Shown here in pieces: positions 23,777 through 32,009 of a stretch of 57,566 nt of DNA. Location of the stretch: assembly GCA_964292325.1 (NCBI GenBank), contig CAXYVG010000011.1:1-57566 (forward strand). The letters run 5' to 3'. Source of the DNA: CTSoil-075 sp964292325 (lineage in GTDB: Bacteria > Bacillota > Negativicutes > DSM-13327). A program made the translations under genes and the position numbers. Positions within the stretch are counted from its first letter, which is position 1. Every line of letters starts with the position of its first letter. The notes beneath the pieces were generated by a model. The model did no database searches and had not been told where the DNA came from. It saw only the letters and a program-made list of their open reading frames with translations.

Positions 23777-25192
23777 TTAGATGGCCTCCTGCTCTTTCAC
23801 AATGTTCACAACTTTAATTTTTTCGTTATCCACGATGGCAACAATAAAGAAGGTTACTAGACAAACTAACCATTCCATATAAATAGGATGGGCGAAAATC
23901 TGAACAGACGGGAAAACCTGCCATACAATTAATGTGATGATACCAGCGAGTGTGGTATAAAAAGCTGAATTTCGACGACAAAGACTAGGGGCAAAGATTG
24001 TGAATAAAAATACCAAGGTAAAGGCTGTTGTTAGGCTAAGCCCGATTAGCATGGTTTTAACAATGCCAACTGCATTAAAGGCTAACCACAATGTACCAAT
24101 CCCTAAACCAAGGATGGCATAACGGTTGACAAGAGTATAATTCTTATCTTTAATATTAGGATTGATAAATCGTTTATAAATATCTTGGGAAAATAATGTT
24201 CCGGCTCCAAGGAGAATATGGCAAGCCGTTGAAACATCCGCTGCCCAAAGGGCTGCTAAAGTTAAACCTGATATAATAGGATCAAGACCCATAATCATTT
24301 GCGGAAGAGCCATAGTCGCTTTCATCGTTGGGTGAGCGGCTCTAGCTGCTACGCCCATGATGGCACATAAAAAACCGACTGGGAACATTAAAAGAGCTCC
24401 CCATAAAAATCCTCTTTTGGCTGCTTTACCATCCACTGCCGCACAGGCAACCTGCATTGGTCCTTGGGCAGTAATGGTTTGCGTCATCATAACTGCAATC
24501 CAGCCGATAATTGTGGCAAGTCCTAAACCACCAATAGGACCAAACCAGTCAACCGTAGGTGGTAAAGAAGCGGAAATGGCGCTAATCCCACCTTGGTTGG
24601 ATACGATTGTAATAGTGCTAATCAAGACACCTAAATAAATAAGAGTAATGCTTAAAATATTGGATAAACCGGATGACCATAATCCACCAAGAATCGTAGT
24701 ACCGATAAATACAATGGCGCTTGTAATCATACCACCTTGAAATGAAAATATATCTGGTAATAAGGACGATAAGATGGCTCCGCCAGCAAGATACTGTAGT
24801 GAGGTAATGACTAATTGAATGGTGATCATACCGAATACGGCAATGGCCCGACCTTTTCGATCATAATAGCGTTCAAAAAATTCTGGGATCGTTGTGCAAT
24901 CCATTTCTCGATATTTAGAAGCTGCGACGGTTGCCATCAATACGGCACCTGCTGCCCAAGCAACATTATACCAACCAGCGGCGATGCCCGATTGAAAAGC
25001 ATTTTCTGCAACACCAATGGTTGATGCCGCTCCAATCGCTGTTCCCGCAATATTAGCAGCTACTAACGTTGTGTTTAGTTTGCGACCGGCAAATAAAAAA
25101 CCCGTACTGCTTTCCGTGCGGCGTTTTACATAGATACTAATGGCAAATAAAATACAAATGTACAAAATAATAATTACAAGTTGAATACTCAT
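23777..25192 (-). CDS. Sodium:solute symporter (SSS family)
   Basis: 471 residues from ATG at 25192, preferred over the ATG at 25201 because of spacing from the AAAGGTAGG site. About 13 hydrophobic segments. It has the SSS pattern: GFLFAGRKLNTTLVAANIAGTAIGA for the sodium/substrate helix, EFFERYYDRKGRAIAVFG, and AALWAADVSTACHILLGAGTLFSQDIY. The substrate is not readable from sequence. The following hutP gene and the leader suggest histidine or a related imidazole compound. The gene is divergent from the opp operon. Confidence 0.85.
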   Translation of the reverse strand: MSIQLVIIILYICILFAISIYVKRRTESSTGFLFAGRKLNTTLVAANIAGTAIGAASTIGVAENAFQSGIAAGWYNVAWAAGAVLMATVAASKYREMDCTTIPEFFERYYDRKGRAIAVFGMITIQLVITSLQYLAGGAILSSLLPDIFSFQGGMITSAIVFIGTTILGGLWSSGLSNILSITLIYLGVLISTITIVSNQGGISAISASLPPTVDWFGPIGGLGLATIIGWIAVMMTQTITAQGPMQVACAAVDGKAAKRGFLWGALLMFPVGFLCAIMGVAARAAHPTMKATMALPQMIMGLDPIISGLTLAALWAADVSTACHILLGAGTLFSQDIYKRFINPNIKDKNYTLVNRYAILGLGIGTLWLAFNAVGIVKTMLIGLSLTTAFTLVFLFTIFAPSLCRRNSAFYTTLAGIITLIVWQVFPSVQIFAHPIYMEWLVCLVTFFIVAIVDNEKIKVVNIVKEQEAI

Positions 25193-25239
25193 GTTTTCCA
25201 TCCTACCTTTCTACTCTACATGTTTTTTGAGGGCAACGG

Positions 25240-25344
25240 CAAAAACAAAAAACACTCATCATTTCAGAGTGCATGTGAATATCTACCGATTTCCACCCTA
25301 CGAGAAGTTCCTGTCTCTACGATTTTCGATTCCTACCACGCTAC
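25240..25344 (-). promoter_or_regulatory. UAG-rich leader with attenuator before the symporter gene
   Basis: Read on the minus strand, five UAG triplets occur at 25341-25343, 25333-25335, 25317-25319, 25298-25300 and 25283-25285. A short hairpin follows, CACTC (25271-25267) with GAGTG (25257-25253), and then T6-G-T5. HutP binds UAG triplets beside a terminator in Bacillus hut mRNA. The spacing here is not the regular 4-base linker of Bacillus site I, and the hairpin has only 5 bp, so the HutP link is an inference. Confidence 0.45.
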
Positions 25345-25350
25345 ACAATC

Positions 25351-25380
25351 ATCGTACCAGACTAGAGGTTAGTATGTCAA
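25351..25380 (-). promoter_or_regulatory. Promoter of the symporter-hutP operon
   Basis: On the minus strand TTGACA (25380-25375) is followed after 18 bases by TACGAT (25356-25351). The predicted start falls at about 25344, just before the first UAG triplet of the leader. Confidence 0.55.
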
Positions 25381-25490
25381 ATTTTTTCAGGAACAAGTGT
25401 CAGAGAAGGATTTTATAATATTTTATAGAATTATCACCTTTAATAGGAAGATATAGGTTATACTCTTAGCGAGATACGGGTACACTGGTG

Positions 25491-25525
25491 GATAAAGAGG
25501 TATACATCGAGTATACCTCTTTATC
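25491..25525. promoter_or_regulatory. 15-bp perfect inverted repeat in the oppB leader
   Basis: GATAAAGAGGTATAC (25491-25505) is perfectly inverted as GTATACCTCTTTATC (25511-25525) around five bases. It ends 26 bases before the oppB start. It may be an operator, or an RNA hairpin that limits read-through or protects mRNA; it has no T run. Confidence 0.5.
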
Positions 25526-25550
25526 TAATTTAGAAAGGGGAATCGACAAT

Positions 25551-26483
25551 TTGCTAATCTATATGGTAAGACGGATTTGTAGTTCTATGGTTGTATTATT
25601 AGCTATCATTACCATTACATTCTTGCTGATGCATGCCATTCCAGGGGGACCATTCAGTAGTGAAAAAAAAGTTCCTCCTTCGGTGCTAAAAAATATTGAG
25701 GAGCATTACCACTTGAATGATCCTCTATGGAAACAGTATCAGAACTATTTGGCGAGTTTAGCTCGTTTTGATTTGGGACCATCCTTTAAATATGAAGGTC
25801 GTAATGTAAATGACATGATTTATGAAAGTTTTCCAGTTTCGTTTCAGCTTGGTATGGTCAGTATTGGCATTGCTATTTTGATTGGCATTCCTGCTGGTGC
25901 TTTGGCAGCTTTAAGGCAGAATAAATGGCAAGATTACGTAACGATGTTTTTTTCAACAATCGGTGTGTCGATACCTAGTTTTGTTCTTGCGACGTTACTG
26001 ATTTATGTATTTGCTATCCAATTTAGATTACTGCCAGTCGCTATGTGGGAAGGGGCGGAGTATGTAGTATTACCGGCTGTGGCCTTAGCAGCTCAGCCTA
26101 CAGCCTTTATTGCTCGTCTGACACGGTCGAGTATGCTGGAAGTTCTTTCTCAGGATTATATCAAAACCGCTCGATCAAAAGGGCTATCGCAAAGTCTTAT
26201 TTTATATCGCCATGCCCTGCGAAATGCTTTGATTCCGGTTGTCACGTATATTGGCCCGATGGCAGCGGGTATATTAACGGGGAGTTTTATTGTGGAAACT
26301 ATTTTTGCCATTCCAGGTCTTGGACGTCATTTTGTCACGAGTATTTATAATCGTGATTATACCGTTATTTTGGGTGTAACGGTTTTTTATAGCGTACTGG
26401 TGATTGGCCTGAATTTGGCAGTCGATCTGATCTATCCTCGACTAGACCCTCGGATAAAACTAGATAAAGGGCAGGAGGGATAA
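25551..26483 (+). CDS. oppB: Oligopeptide ABC transporter permease OppB
   Basis: 310 residues. TTG at 25551 is chosen because AAAGGGG lies 9 bases upstream; the 21 extra codons of the longer frame run through the inverted repeat and look non-coding. Six membrane segments. The first is MVRRICSSMVVLLAIITITFLLMH, and the ATPase-contacting EAA loop is DYIKTARSKGLSQSLILYRHALRNALIPV. It is the first gene of a tight operon oppB-oppC-oppD-oppF-hydrolase-oppA. It forms the inner-membrane channel with OppC for import of short peptides. Confidence 0.92.
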   Translation: MLIYMVRRICSSMVVLLAIITITFLLMHAIPGGPFSSEKKVPPSVLKNIEEHYHLNDPLWKQYQNYLASLARFDLGPSFKYEGRNVNDMIYESFPVSFQLGMVSIGIAILIGIPAGALAALRQNKWQDYVTMFFSTIGVSIPSFVLATLLIYVFAIQFRLLPVAMWEGAEYVVLPAVALAAQPTAFIARLTRSSMLEVLSQDYIKTARSKGLSQSLILYRHALRNALIPVVTYIGPMAAGILTGSFIVETIFAIPGLGRHFVTSIYNRDYTVILGVTVFYSVLVIGLNLAVDLIYPRLDPRIKLDKGQEG

Positions 26484-26486
26484 TCG

Positions 26487-27398
26487 ATGGATCTAAGTAA
26501 AGAATTATTTGAGCCAGTGCTGCGTAGTGAGCAGAGCAAGGAAAAATTCCGCCCAAATACGACGTATTGGCAAGATGCTTGGCGACGCTTAAAGCAAAAT
26601 AAATTGGCGATGCTTGGTTTATATACAACCATATTTATGATTCTCCTTGCTATTATTGGTCCTTTTGTATCTTCTATTTCGTATTCAGACCAAAATCTGA
26701 TGCAGGCTAATCAGCCACCTAGTTTGGCGCATTGGTTTGGCACAGATAGTTTAGGGCGAGATTTATGGATTCGCGTCCTTTATGGTGCTCGCATTTCATT
26801 AGCGATTGGGATTGTAGCCAGTTTGATTAATCTTACGATTGGTGTGATCTATGGTGGTATCGCAGGCTTACTTGGTGGGCGGGTGGATCGAATCATGATG
26901 AATCTGGTTGATGTATTATATGGTATACCCGTACTGCTTTATGTAATACTATTAATGGTTGTTTTAAAACCAGGTCTGACCAATATCTTTATCGCACTTG
27001 GAATTGCTTATTGGCTAGGTATGGCGCGCATTGTTCGGGGGCAGATCTTAAGTTTAAAGGAACAAGAGTATGTGTTGGCTGCCAAAGCGCTCGGGGCAAG
27101 TAATTGGCAAATCCTTTATCGCCATCTGATTCCGAATAGTTTAGGGCCTATTATTATTACCATGACTCTTGCCATTCCAGAGGCAATCTTTACAGAGGCC
27201 TTTCTTAGTTTTATTGGTCTTGGTGTAGTTGCGCCAATGGCTAGTTGGGGAGTATTATCTTCGGAAGGCGTGACAAGTTTGCGCTCTTATCCGTTTCAAT
27301 TATTTTTCCCAGCGATGGCTATTAGTATTACGATGCTTTCGTTTATTTTTCTGGGGGATGGTTTGCGTGATGCTCTTGATCCCCATGCACGACGCTGA
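26487..27398 (+). CDS. oppC: Oligopeptide ABC transporter permease OppC
   Basis: 303 residues; ATG at 26487 behind GGCAGGAGGGATAATCG, 3 bases after oppB. The N-terminal cytoplasmic tail (WQDAWRRLKQNKLAMLGL) is typical of OppC/DppC. It is followed by six spans, HWFGTDSLGRDLWIRVLYGARISL, and the EAA loop EYVLAAKALGASNWQILYRHLIPN. It is the partner of OppB in the permease dimer. Confidence 0.93.
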   Translation: MDLSKELFEPVLRSEQSKEKFRPNTTYWQDAWRRLKQNKLAMLGLYTTIFMILLAIIGPFVSSISYSDQNLMQANQPPSLAHWFGTDSLGRDLWIRVLYGARISLAIGIVASLINLTIGVIYGGIAGLLGGRVDRIMMNLVDVLYGIPVLLYVILLMVVLKPGLTNIFIALGIAYWLGMARIVRGQILSLKEQEYVLAAKALGASNWQILYRHLIPNSLGPIIITMTLAIPEAIFTEAFLSFIGLGVVAPMASWGVLSSEGVTSLRSYPFQLFFPAMAISITMLSFIFLGDGLRDALDPHARR

Positions 27399-27409
27399 GG
27401 AGGGGCAAC

Positions 27410-28411
27410 ATGAAACCATTATTAGATGTACAAAATTTATCGGTGTCATTTGATACCTACGCCGGCGAAGTAAAGGCTACGCAAAATGTTAGCTTTCAGG
27501 TTTTTCCCGGAGAGGCGATTGGTATTGTTGGTGAATCGGGTTGCGGAAAAAGTGTGACAGCTCATTCCATTATGCAATTGATTGCGATTCCGCCTGGGCG
27601 ATATACCACTGGAAAAATATTGTTTGCAGGTGATGATCTGCTGACAAAAACAGAGGATGATATGGCAAACATTCGGGGAAATGATATCGGGATGATCTTT
27701 CAGGATCCGATGACTTCCTTGAATCCGGTACTTACGGTGGGAATGCAAATCGCTGAATCGCTAGTACGGCATCAGCAGATGAATCAAGAAGAGGCGCATG
27801 CCCGAACCGTTGAATTACTTCATTTGGTAGGGATACCTTTTTCCGAGCAGCGGATCAACGATTATCCCCATCAATTTAGCGGTGGTATGCGCCAACGCGT
27901 GATGATTGCGATTGCTTTAGCTTGCAGCCCTAAACTCCTCATTGCCGATGAACCAACAACAGCCTTAGATGTAACGATGCAGGCACAGATTCTCGATTTG
28001 ATGAAAGACCTGCAGACACAATTGAATACTGCTATTATTTTAATTTCTCATGATCTAGGGGTCATTGCGACGTTGTGTAGTCGCGTGATCGTCATGTATG
28101 CTGGTAAAATTGCGGAAGAGGGGAAAGCGCAAGATGTTTTTCATCATCCGAAGCACCCATATACTTGGGGCCTTTTACAATCCGTGCCTCGGATGGATGC
28201 TACGAAACGTGAAAAACTACTGACCATTGAAGGAAATCCTCCTGATTTATTGCATTTTCCTGTAGGCTGTCCTTTTCATTCGAGATGTTCTTATGCGATG
28301 AAGATTTGCACGCAGCGTTACCCAGAAAAGACTATGGCTGGTGATGGTCACAGTGTACACTGTTGGCTGCAGCATCCTCAGGCGCCGAAACCTCAGAAGG
28401 GGGTATGGTAA
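27410..28411 (+). CDS. oppD: Oligopeptide ABC transporter ATPase OppD
   Basis: 333 residues; ATG at 27410 behind GAGGAGGGGCAAC. Walker A GESGCGKSVT, Q-loop MIFQDPMTSLNP, signature FSGGMRQRVMIAIAL, Walker B LLIADEPTTALD and switch SHD. The C-terminal extension has the peptide-transporter cysteine cluster (CPFHSRCSYAMKIC), which in Opp/Dpp ATPases binds an Fe-S centre. Its TAA stop overlaps the oppF start by one base (TAATG). Confidence 0.94.
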   Translation: MKPLLDVQNLSVSFDTYAGEVKATQNVSFQVFPGEAIGIVGESGCGKSVTAHSIMQLIAIPPGRYTTGKILFAGDDLLTKTEDDMANIRGNDIGMIFQDPMTSLNPVLTVGMQIAESLVRHQQMNQEEAHARTVELLHLVGIPFSEQRINDYPHQFSGGMRQRVMIAIALACSPKLLIADEPTTALDVTMQAQILDLMKDLQTQLNTAIILISHDLGVIATLCSRVIVMYAGKIAEEGKAQDVFHHPKHPYTWGLLQSVPRMDATKREKLLTIEGNPPDLLHFPVGCPFHSRCSYAMKICTQRYPEKTMAGDGHSVHCWLQHPQAPKPQKGVW

Positions 28412-29388
28412 TGGGAGAACAACCGATGATAGAAGTACGTAATTTGAAAAAATATTTTACCGTCCGCCGAGATTTTTTCGGGCGTCCGACGGCCTATTTA
28501 AAAGCTGTCGATAATGTGAGTTTTTCGATAGCGAAAGGGGAAACATTAGGACTTGTCGGGGAGAGCGGGTGTGGCAAGTCTACTACGGGCAGAACGATGA
28601 TTCATTTGTATCAGCCTACTGCCGGAGAAATATTGTTTAATGGCAAAGTGGTAGATGGTAAGAAAGATAAAAAACAACTATGCCGTGATATGCAGATGAT
28701 TTTTCAGGATCCCTATGCATCACTCAATCCGCGGATGATGATAGGCGATATTATCGGCGAACCACTCGATATTCATCATTTGGTTACCGCTAGTGAACGG
28801 ACGGAACGGATTGTAAGTTTATTGCAGATGGTTGGACTAAATCCCGAACATGCCAATCGTTTTCCCCATGAATTTAGTGGCGGGCAAAGGCAACGCATTG
28901 GTATTGCTAGGGCGCTAGCGGTCAATCCTAGTTTTATTATTTGTGATGAACCGATTTCTGCCTTGGATGTTTCGATTCAGGCTCAGGTAGTTAACTTGTT
29001 AGAGGATTTGCAGGACAAACTAGGACTTACGTATTTATTCATTGCTCATGATTTAGCAATGGTCAAACATATTAGTAGTCGCGTAGCGGTGATGTATTTG
29101 GGTAAAATTATAGAATTGGCAACAGCTGATGAATTATATCGGCATCCTCAGCATCCGTATACGCAGGCACTATTATCGGCCATACCAATACCTGATCCTG
29201 ACGTGATGGCAAACAGGCTGCGAATTCATTTAGCCGGTGATGTTGTTAGTCCAAGCAATTCTTCATCAGGATGTGCTTTTCGTACTCGTTGTCACTATGC
29301 TATGCCGCTATGCAGTGAGATGGAACCTGTTTTAGTGGATGGCGGGGCAAAGCATATGGTGGCATGCCACTTGGTACAGAAAAAATAA
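28411..29388 (+). CDS. oppF: Oligopeptide ABC transporter ATPase OppF
   Basis: 325 residues. ATG at 28411 overlaps the oppD stop and has AGAAGGGGG upstream, so the earlier in-frame start inside oppD is rejected. Walker A GESGCGKSTT, Q-loop MIFQDPYASLNP, signature FSGGQRQRIGIARAL, Walker B FIICDEPISALD. A C-terminal cysteine cluster (CAFRTRCHYAMPLC) is present. It forms the ATPase heterodimer with OppD. Confidence 0.94.
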   Translation: MGEQPMIEVRNLKKYFTVRRDFFGRPTAYLKAVDNVSFSIAKGETLGLVGESGCGKSTTGRTMIHLYQPTAGEILFNGKVVDGKKDKKQLCRDMQMIFQDPYASLNPRMMIGDIIGEPLDIHHLVTASERTERIVSLLQMVGLNPEHANRFPHEFSGGQRQRIGIARALAVNPSFIICDEPISALDVSIQAQVVNLLEDLQDKLGLTYLFIAHDLAMVKHISSRVAVMYLGKIIELATADELYRHPQHPYTQALLSAIPIPDPDVMANRLRIHLAGDVVSPSNSSSGCAFRTRCHYAMPLCSEMEPVLVDGGAKHMVACHLVQKK

Positions 29389-29413
29389 GTAAGACTAAGA
29401 AATGGAGAAAATG

Positions 29414-30202
29414 ATGCAAGTATTATATGAAAATATACAAAGCCTTTTGGTAACCTATGTGGGACGCTGGGGAATTGTGATTATCAATCAATCTACGGGA
29501 GAAAAACTAAAGCTGAATCCAGAGATGATATTTCCCTCTGCCAGCATGATTAAAGTTCCGATCATGTATGAAATGATGAGGCAGGTCGCTTCTGGTGCTT
29601 TAGCTCTAGAGCAACTGTTAGTGGTAACGGATGAGGTACGTGTAACGGGCGCTGGTATTTTGCAAGAATTACGTCCGAATATTACAATGACGGTTAAAGA
29701 ACTAATGACGCTTATGATTGTTTTGAGTGACAATACCGCGACCAATATGTTAATTGATCTGATTGGTATGGAGGCAGTCAACCAAACAATGCTTGAGCTA
29801 GGGCTGACATCGACCGTTCTTCGGCGCCGGATGATGGATTTTGATGCGGCGCGGGCAGGAAAAGAAAATGAAACCTCAGCGCAGGACATGGCTCTTTTGT
29901 TTGAAATCATTGAAAATCGCAAGTCTTTGCCCGATGAGTATCATACATTGATGCTAGATATATTAAAGCGCCAGCAAGTGAGAGATAAACTCCCATTTTA
30001 TTTGCCGGAAGAAACGGTGCTAGCCAATAAAACCGGTACATTAGAAGGCGTAGAACATGATGGTGGTATTCTTTATTTACCGAGTGGTTCGTATATTATT
30101 TCTATTTTTGCCGCTGATCTAGAAGCTAATTATCACGGACTGCAATTGGTTGCCAGCCTTGGCAAACTGATCTACGATTATTTCCAGTGTGAGGGGGAAT
30201 AG
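29414..30202 (+). CDS. Class A beta-lactamase-like serine hydrolase without signal peptide
   Basis: 262 residues from ATG at 29414 (GGAG 6 bases upstream; ATG at 29402 and 29411 are in frame). Penicillin-binding fold motifs are intact: Ser44-x-x-Lys47 (SASMIK), Ser105-Asp106-Asn107 (SDN), an omega-loop Glu in ENETSAQDMA, and Lys206-Thr-Gly (KTG). There is no export signal, so it acts in the cytosol, unlike resistance beta-lactamases. Its position between oppF and oppA, and the LD-carboxypeptidase and M20 genes downstream, suggest work on an imported peptide or amide. Antibiotic resistance is not implied. Confidence 0.8.
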   Translation: MQVLYENIQSLLVTYVGRWGIVIINQSTGEKLKLNPEMIFPSASMIKVPIMYEMMRQVASGALALEQLLVVTDEVRVTGAGILQELRPNITMTVKELMTLMIVLSDNTATNMLIDLIGMEAVNQTMLELGLTSTVLRRRMMDFDAARAGKENETSAQDMALLFEIIENRKSLPDEYHTLMLDILKRQQVRDKLPFYLPEETVLANKTGTLEGVEHDGGILYLPSGSYIISIFAADLEANYHGLQLVASLGKLIYDYFQCEGE

Positions 30203-30206
30203 AGTC

Positions 30207-31811
30207 TTGGCGCACAAAAAGATAGTTGCAATCATGCTGGTGATGGCTCTATTTCTTGCACTTAGCGCGGGTTGCAGCAAAGCAAAGAGTGATCAAAATG
30301 AACAAGTGCTTCGCTATATATTAGAGGCGGAGCCCGCTACGTTAGATCCAGCAAAATCGACAGCCATTCCAGAATCGCTAATAGAACTACAGATCTTTGA
30401 AGGATTAACTCGCCTTGATGCGAAGGAGCAGCCTGTCCCAGGCGTCGCAGAAAAGTGGGAAGTTTCTCCGGATGGCATGAAATATACTTTTTATTTGCGG
30501 TCTACTGCGAAGTGGTCTAACGGCGAGCCCGTCACGGCTCAAGATTTTGAATTTGCCTGGAAACGAGCATTAGATCCCGAACTTGCTTCTGAAAATGCGT
30601 ATATGTTATTCCCGATTAAAAATGCAGAGGCGTATAATGAAAAGAAGATAGGGGTAGAAGAAGTTGGGGTCAAGGCCATGAGTGATCATATTTTAGAAGT
30701 GACCTTAGAAAAACCTACCGCGTACTTTTTAGGCTTAGTAGCCTTTCATGCATTCTATCCTGTACCGCAGAAAACTATTACAGAGCATGGTAGCAAATGG
30801 GCGATTGATGCTAGTTTGCTAATTAGTAACGGACCTTTTAAAATCAGCAAATGGGTTCATAGCAGTAAAATTGAATTTGTAAAAAATGATCAGTATTGGG
30901 ATGCGGGGGCTGTTAGACTCGCAAAAATGCAGTGGCCTATTAGTGATTCGCAGTCGACTCGTCTAGCACTGGTAGAAAATGATCAAGTTGATATGATGGT
31001 TGAACCTCCAGTGGTAGAACAAGACCGACTAAGTAAGGACGGAATTTTGCAGGTTGCACCTTATCTAGGTATCTATTACTATGTGTTTAATACGAAAAAA
31101 GCACCTTTTGACAATGAAAAAGTCCGCAAGGCGTTTTCACTGGCGCTAACTCGTGAAAATTTAGTTAAGAATGTAATTAAAGGTGGTAAAGAGCCTGCGT
31201 ATTCATGGGTTGCACCTGGACTAATCAATCCTGTGACTGGTAAGGACTTTCGCATCGAAGGGGGCAATTATGCCGTAGAGGATGCGACGCTAGCAAAAAA
31301 AATGCTAGCAGAAGCTGGATATCCGGGTGGACAAGGATTACCACCGATTACTCTTTTATTTAATACGAATGAGATGAATAAATCCATTGCCGAAGCCATT
31401 CAGGAAATGTGGAAGCAAAACCTCGGTGTAACGGTTACGTTAACCAATCAAGAATCAAAAGTATTCTTAGAATCGCGAACGCAAGGTGAATTTCAAATCG
31501 CTAGAGCCTCATGGACAGGTGATTATGCTGATCCGATGACTTTTATGGATGTATTTAAAGATACTGCCAATGATGCGCAGTATACGAGCGCAGCCTATAA
31601 TAGTCTGGTTGAGAAGGCACAGTCTTCCAATGATCAAACAATACGAATGCAGGCTATGCATGAAGCAGAAGACAGACTCTTTCGTGATTCGGTGATCATC
31701 CCGATCTACTATACAACGCAACCATTTGTTACCAAGCCCTATGTGAAAGGCTACTTTTGGTCAGTACTAGGACTTGCTGATTTTAAAACAGCATTTATTG
31801 AGAAAGAATAG
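30207..31811 (+). CDS. oppA: Oligopeptide-binding lipoprotein OppA
   Basis: 534 residues. I chose TTG at 30207 with GAGGGGG upstream; the frame from 30189 overlaps the hydrolase gene. A lipoprotein signal (HKKIVAIMLVMALFLALSAGC) anchors it to the membrane; the lipobox SAGC is slightly off consensus. The SBP_bac_5 fold shows LRYILEAEPATLDPAKS, EGLTRLD, PQKTITEHG and KAPFDNEKVRKAFSLALTRE. It delivers peptides to OppBCDF. It is last in the operon rather than first, which is less common. Confidence 0.9.
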   Translation: MAHKKIVAIMLVMALFLALSAGCSKAKSDQNEQVLRYILEAEPATLDPAKSTAIPESLIELQIFEGLTRLDAKEQPVPGVAEKWEVSPDGMKYTFYLRSTAKWSNGEPVTAQDFEFAWKRALDPELASENAYMLFPIKNAEAYNEKKIGVEEVGVKAMSDHILEVTLEKPTAYFLGLVAFHAFYPVPQKTITEHGSKWAIDASLLISNGPFKISKWVHSSKIEFVKNDQYWDAGAVRLAKMQWPISDSQSTRLALVENDQVDMMVEPPVVEQDRLSKDGILQVAPYLGIYYYVFNTKKAPFDNEKVRKAFSLALTRENLVKNVIKGGKEPAYSWVAPGLINPVTGKDFRIEGGNYAVEDATLAKKMLAEAGYPGGQGLPPITLLFNTNEMNKSIAEAIQEMWKQNLGVTVTLTNQESKVFLESRTQGEFQIARASWTGDYADPMTFMDVFKDTANDAQYTSAAYNSLVEKAQSSNDQTIRMQAMHEAEDRLFRDSVIIPIYYTTQPFVTKPYVKGYFWSVLGLADFKTAFIEKE

Positions 31812-31813
31812 AA

Positions 31814-31867
31814 AAATATGAAATGAGACTTCTACTAGTAGATAAGTAGAGGTCTCATTTCATATTT
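31814..31867 (+). terminator. Long hairpin closing the opp operon
   Basis: Bases 31814-31836 pair with 31845-31867 over about 23 bp with one mismatch; the tip is TCTACT/AGTAGA. T residues lie within the 3' arm rather than after it. Confidence 0.65.
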
Positions 31868-31961
31868 AGACGTTGCAATCTATTTGTGAAAATGATGTAA
31901 TATGTTTATGCGATATAGCTGTCATTTTCTTAGTGCAATCTATATATTATAAAAAGCAAGT

Positions 31962-32009
31962 GAGGTGAAAAACTGCTAGTTGTTTTACAAATAAGTAGCA
32001 GTTCATGAT
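31962..32009 (+). promoter_or_regulatory. Shine-Dalgarno site separated from its start by a hairpin
   Basis: GAGGTGA (31962-31968) is the only good ribosome site before the ATG at 32010, but it is 41 bases away. AACTGCTA (31971-31978) pairs with TAGCAGTT (31996-32003), with an inner TTGT/ACAA pair. Folding leaves 2+6 = 8 bases between the site and ATG. A comparable arrangement is known from phage T4 gene 25. Confidence 0.5.

Noticed and set aside
29414..30202. Antibiotic-resistance beta-lactamase
   Set aside because: The catalytic motifs fit, but there is no signal peptide and the gene is embedded in a peptide-import operon, so a metabolic hydrolase is more likely.
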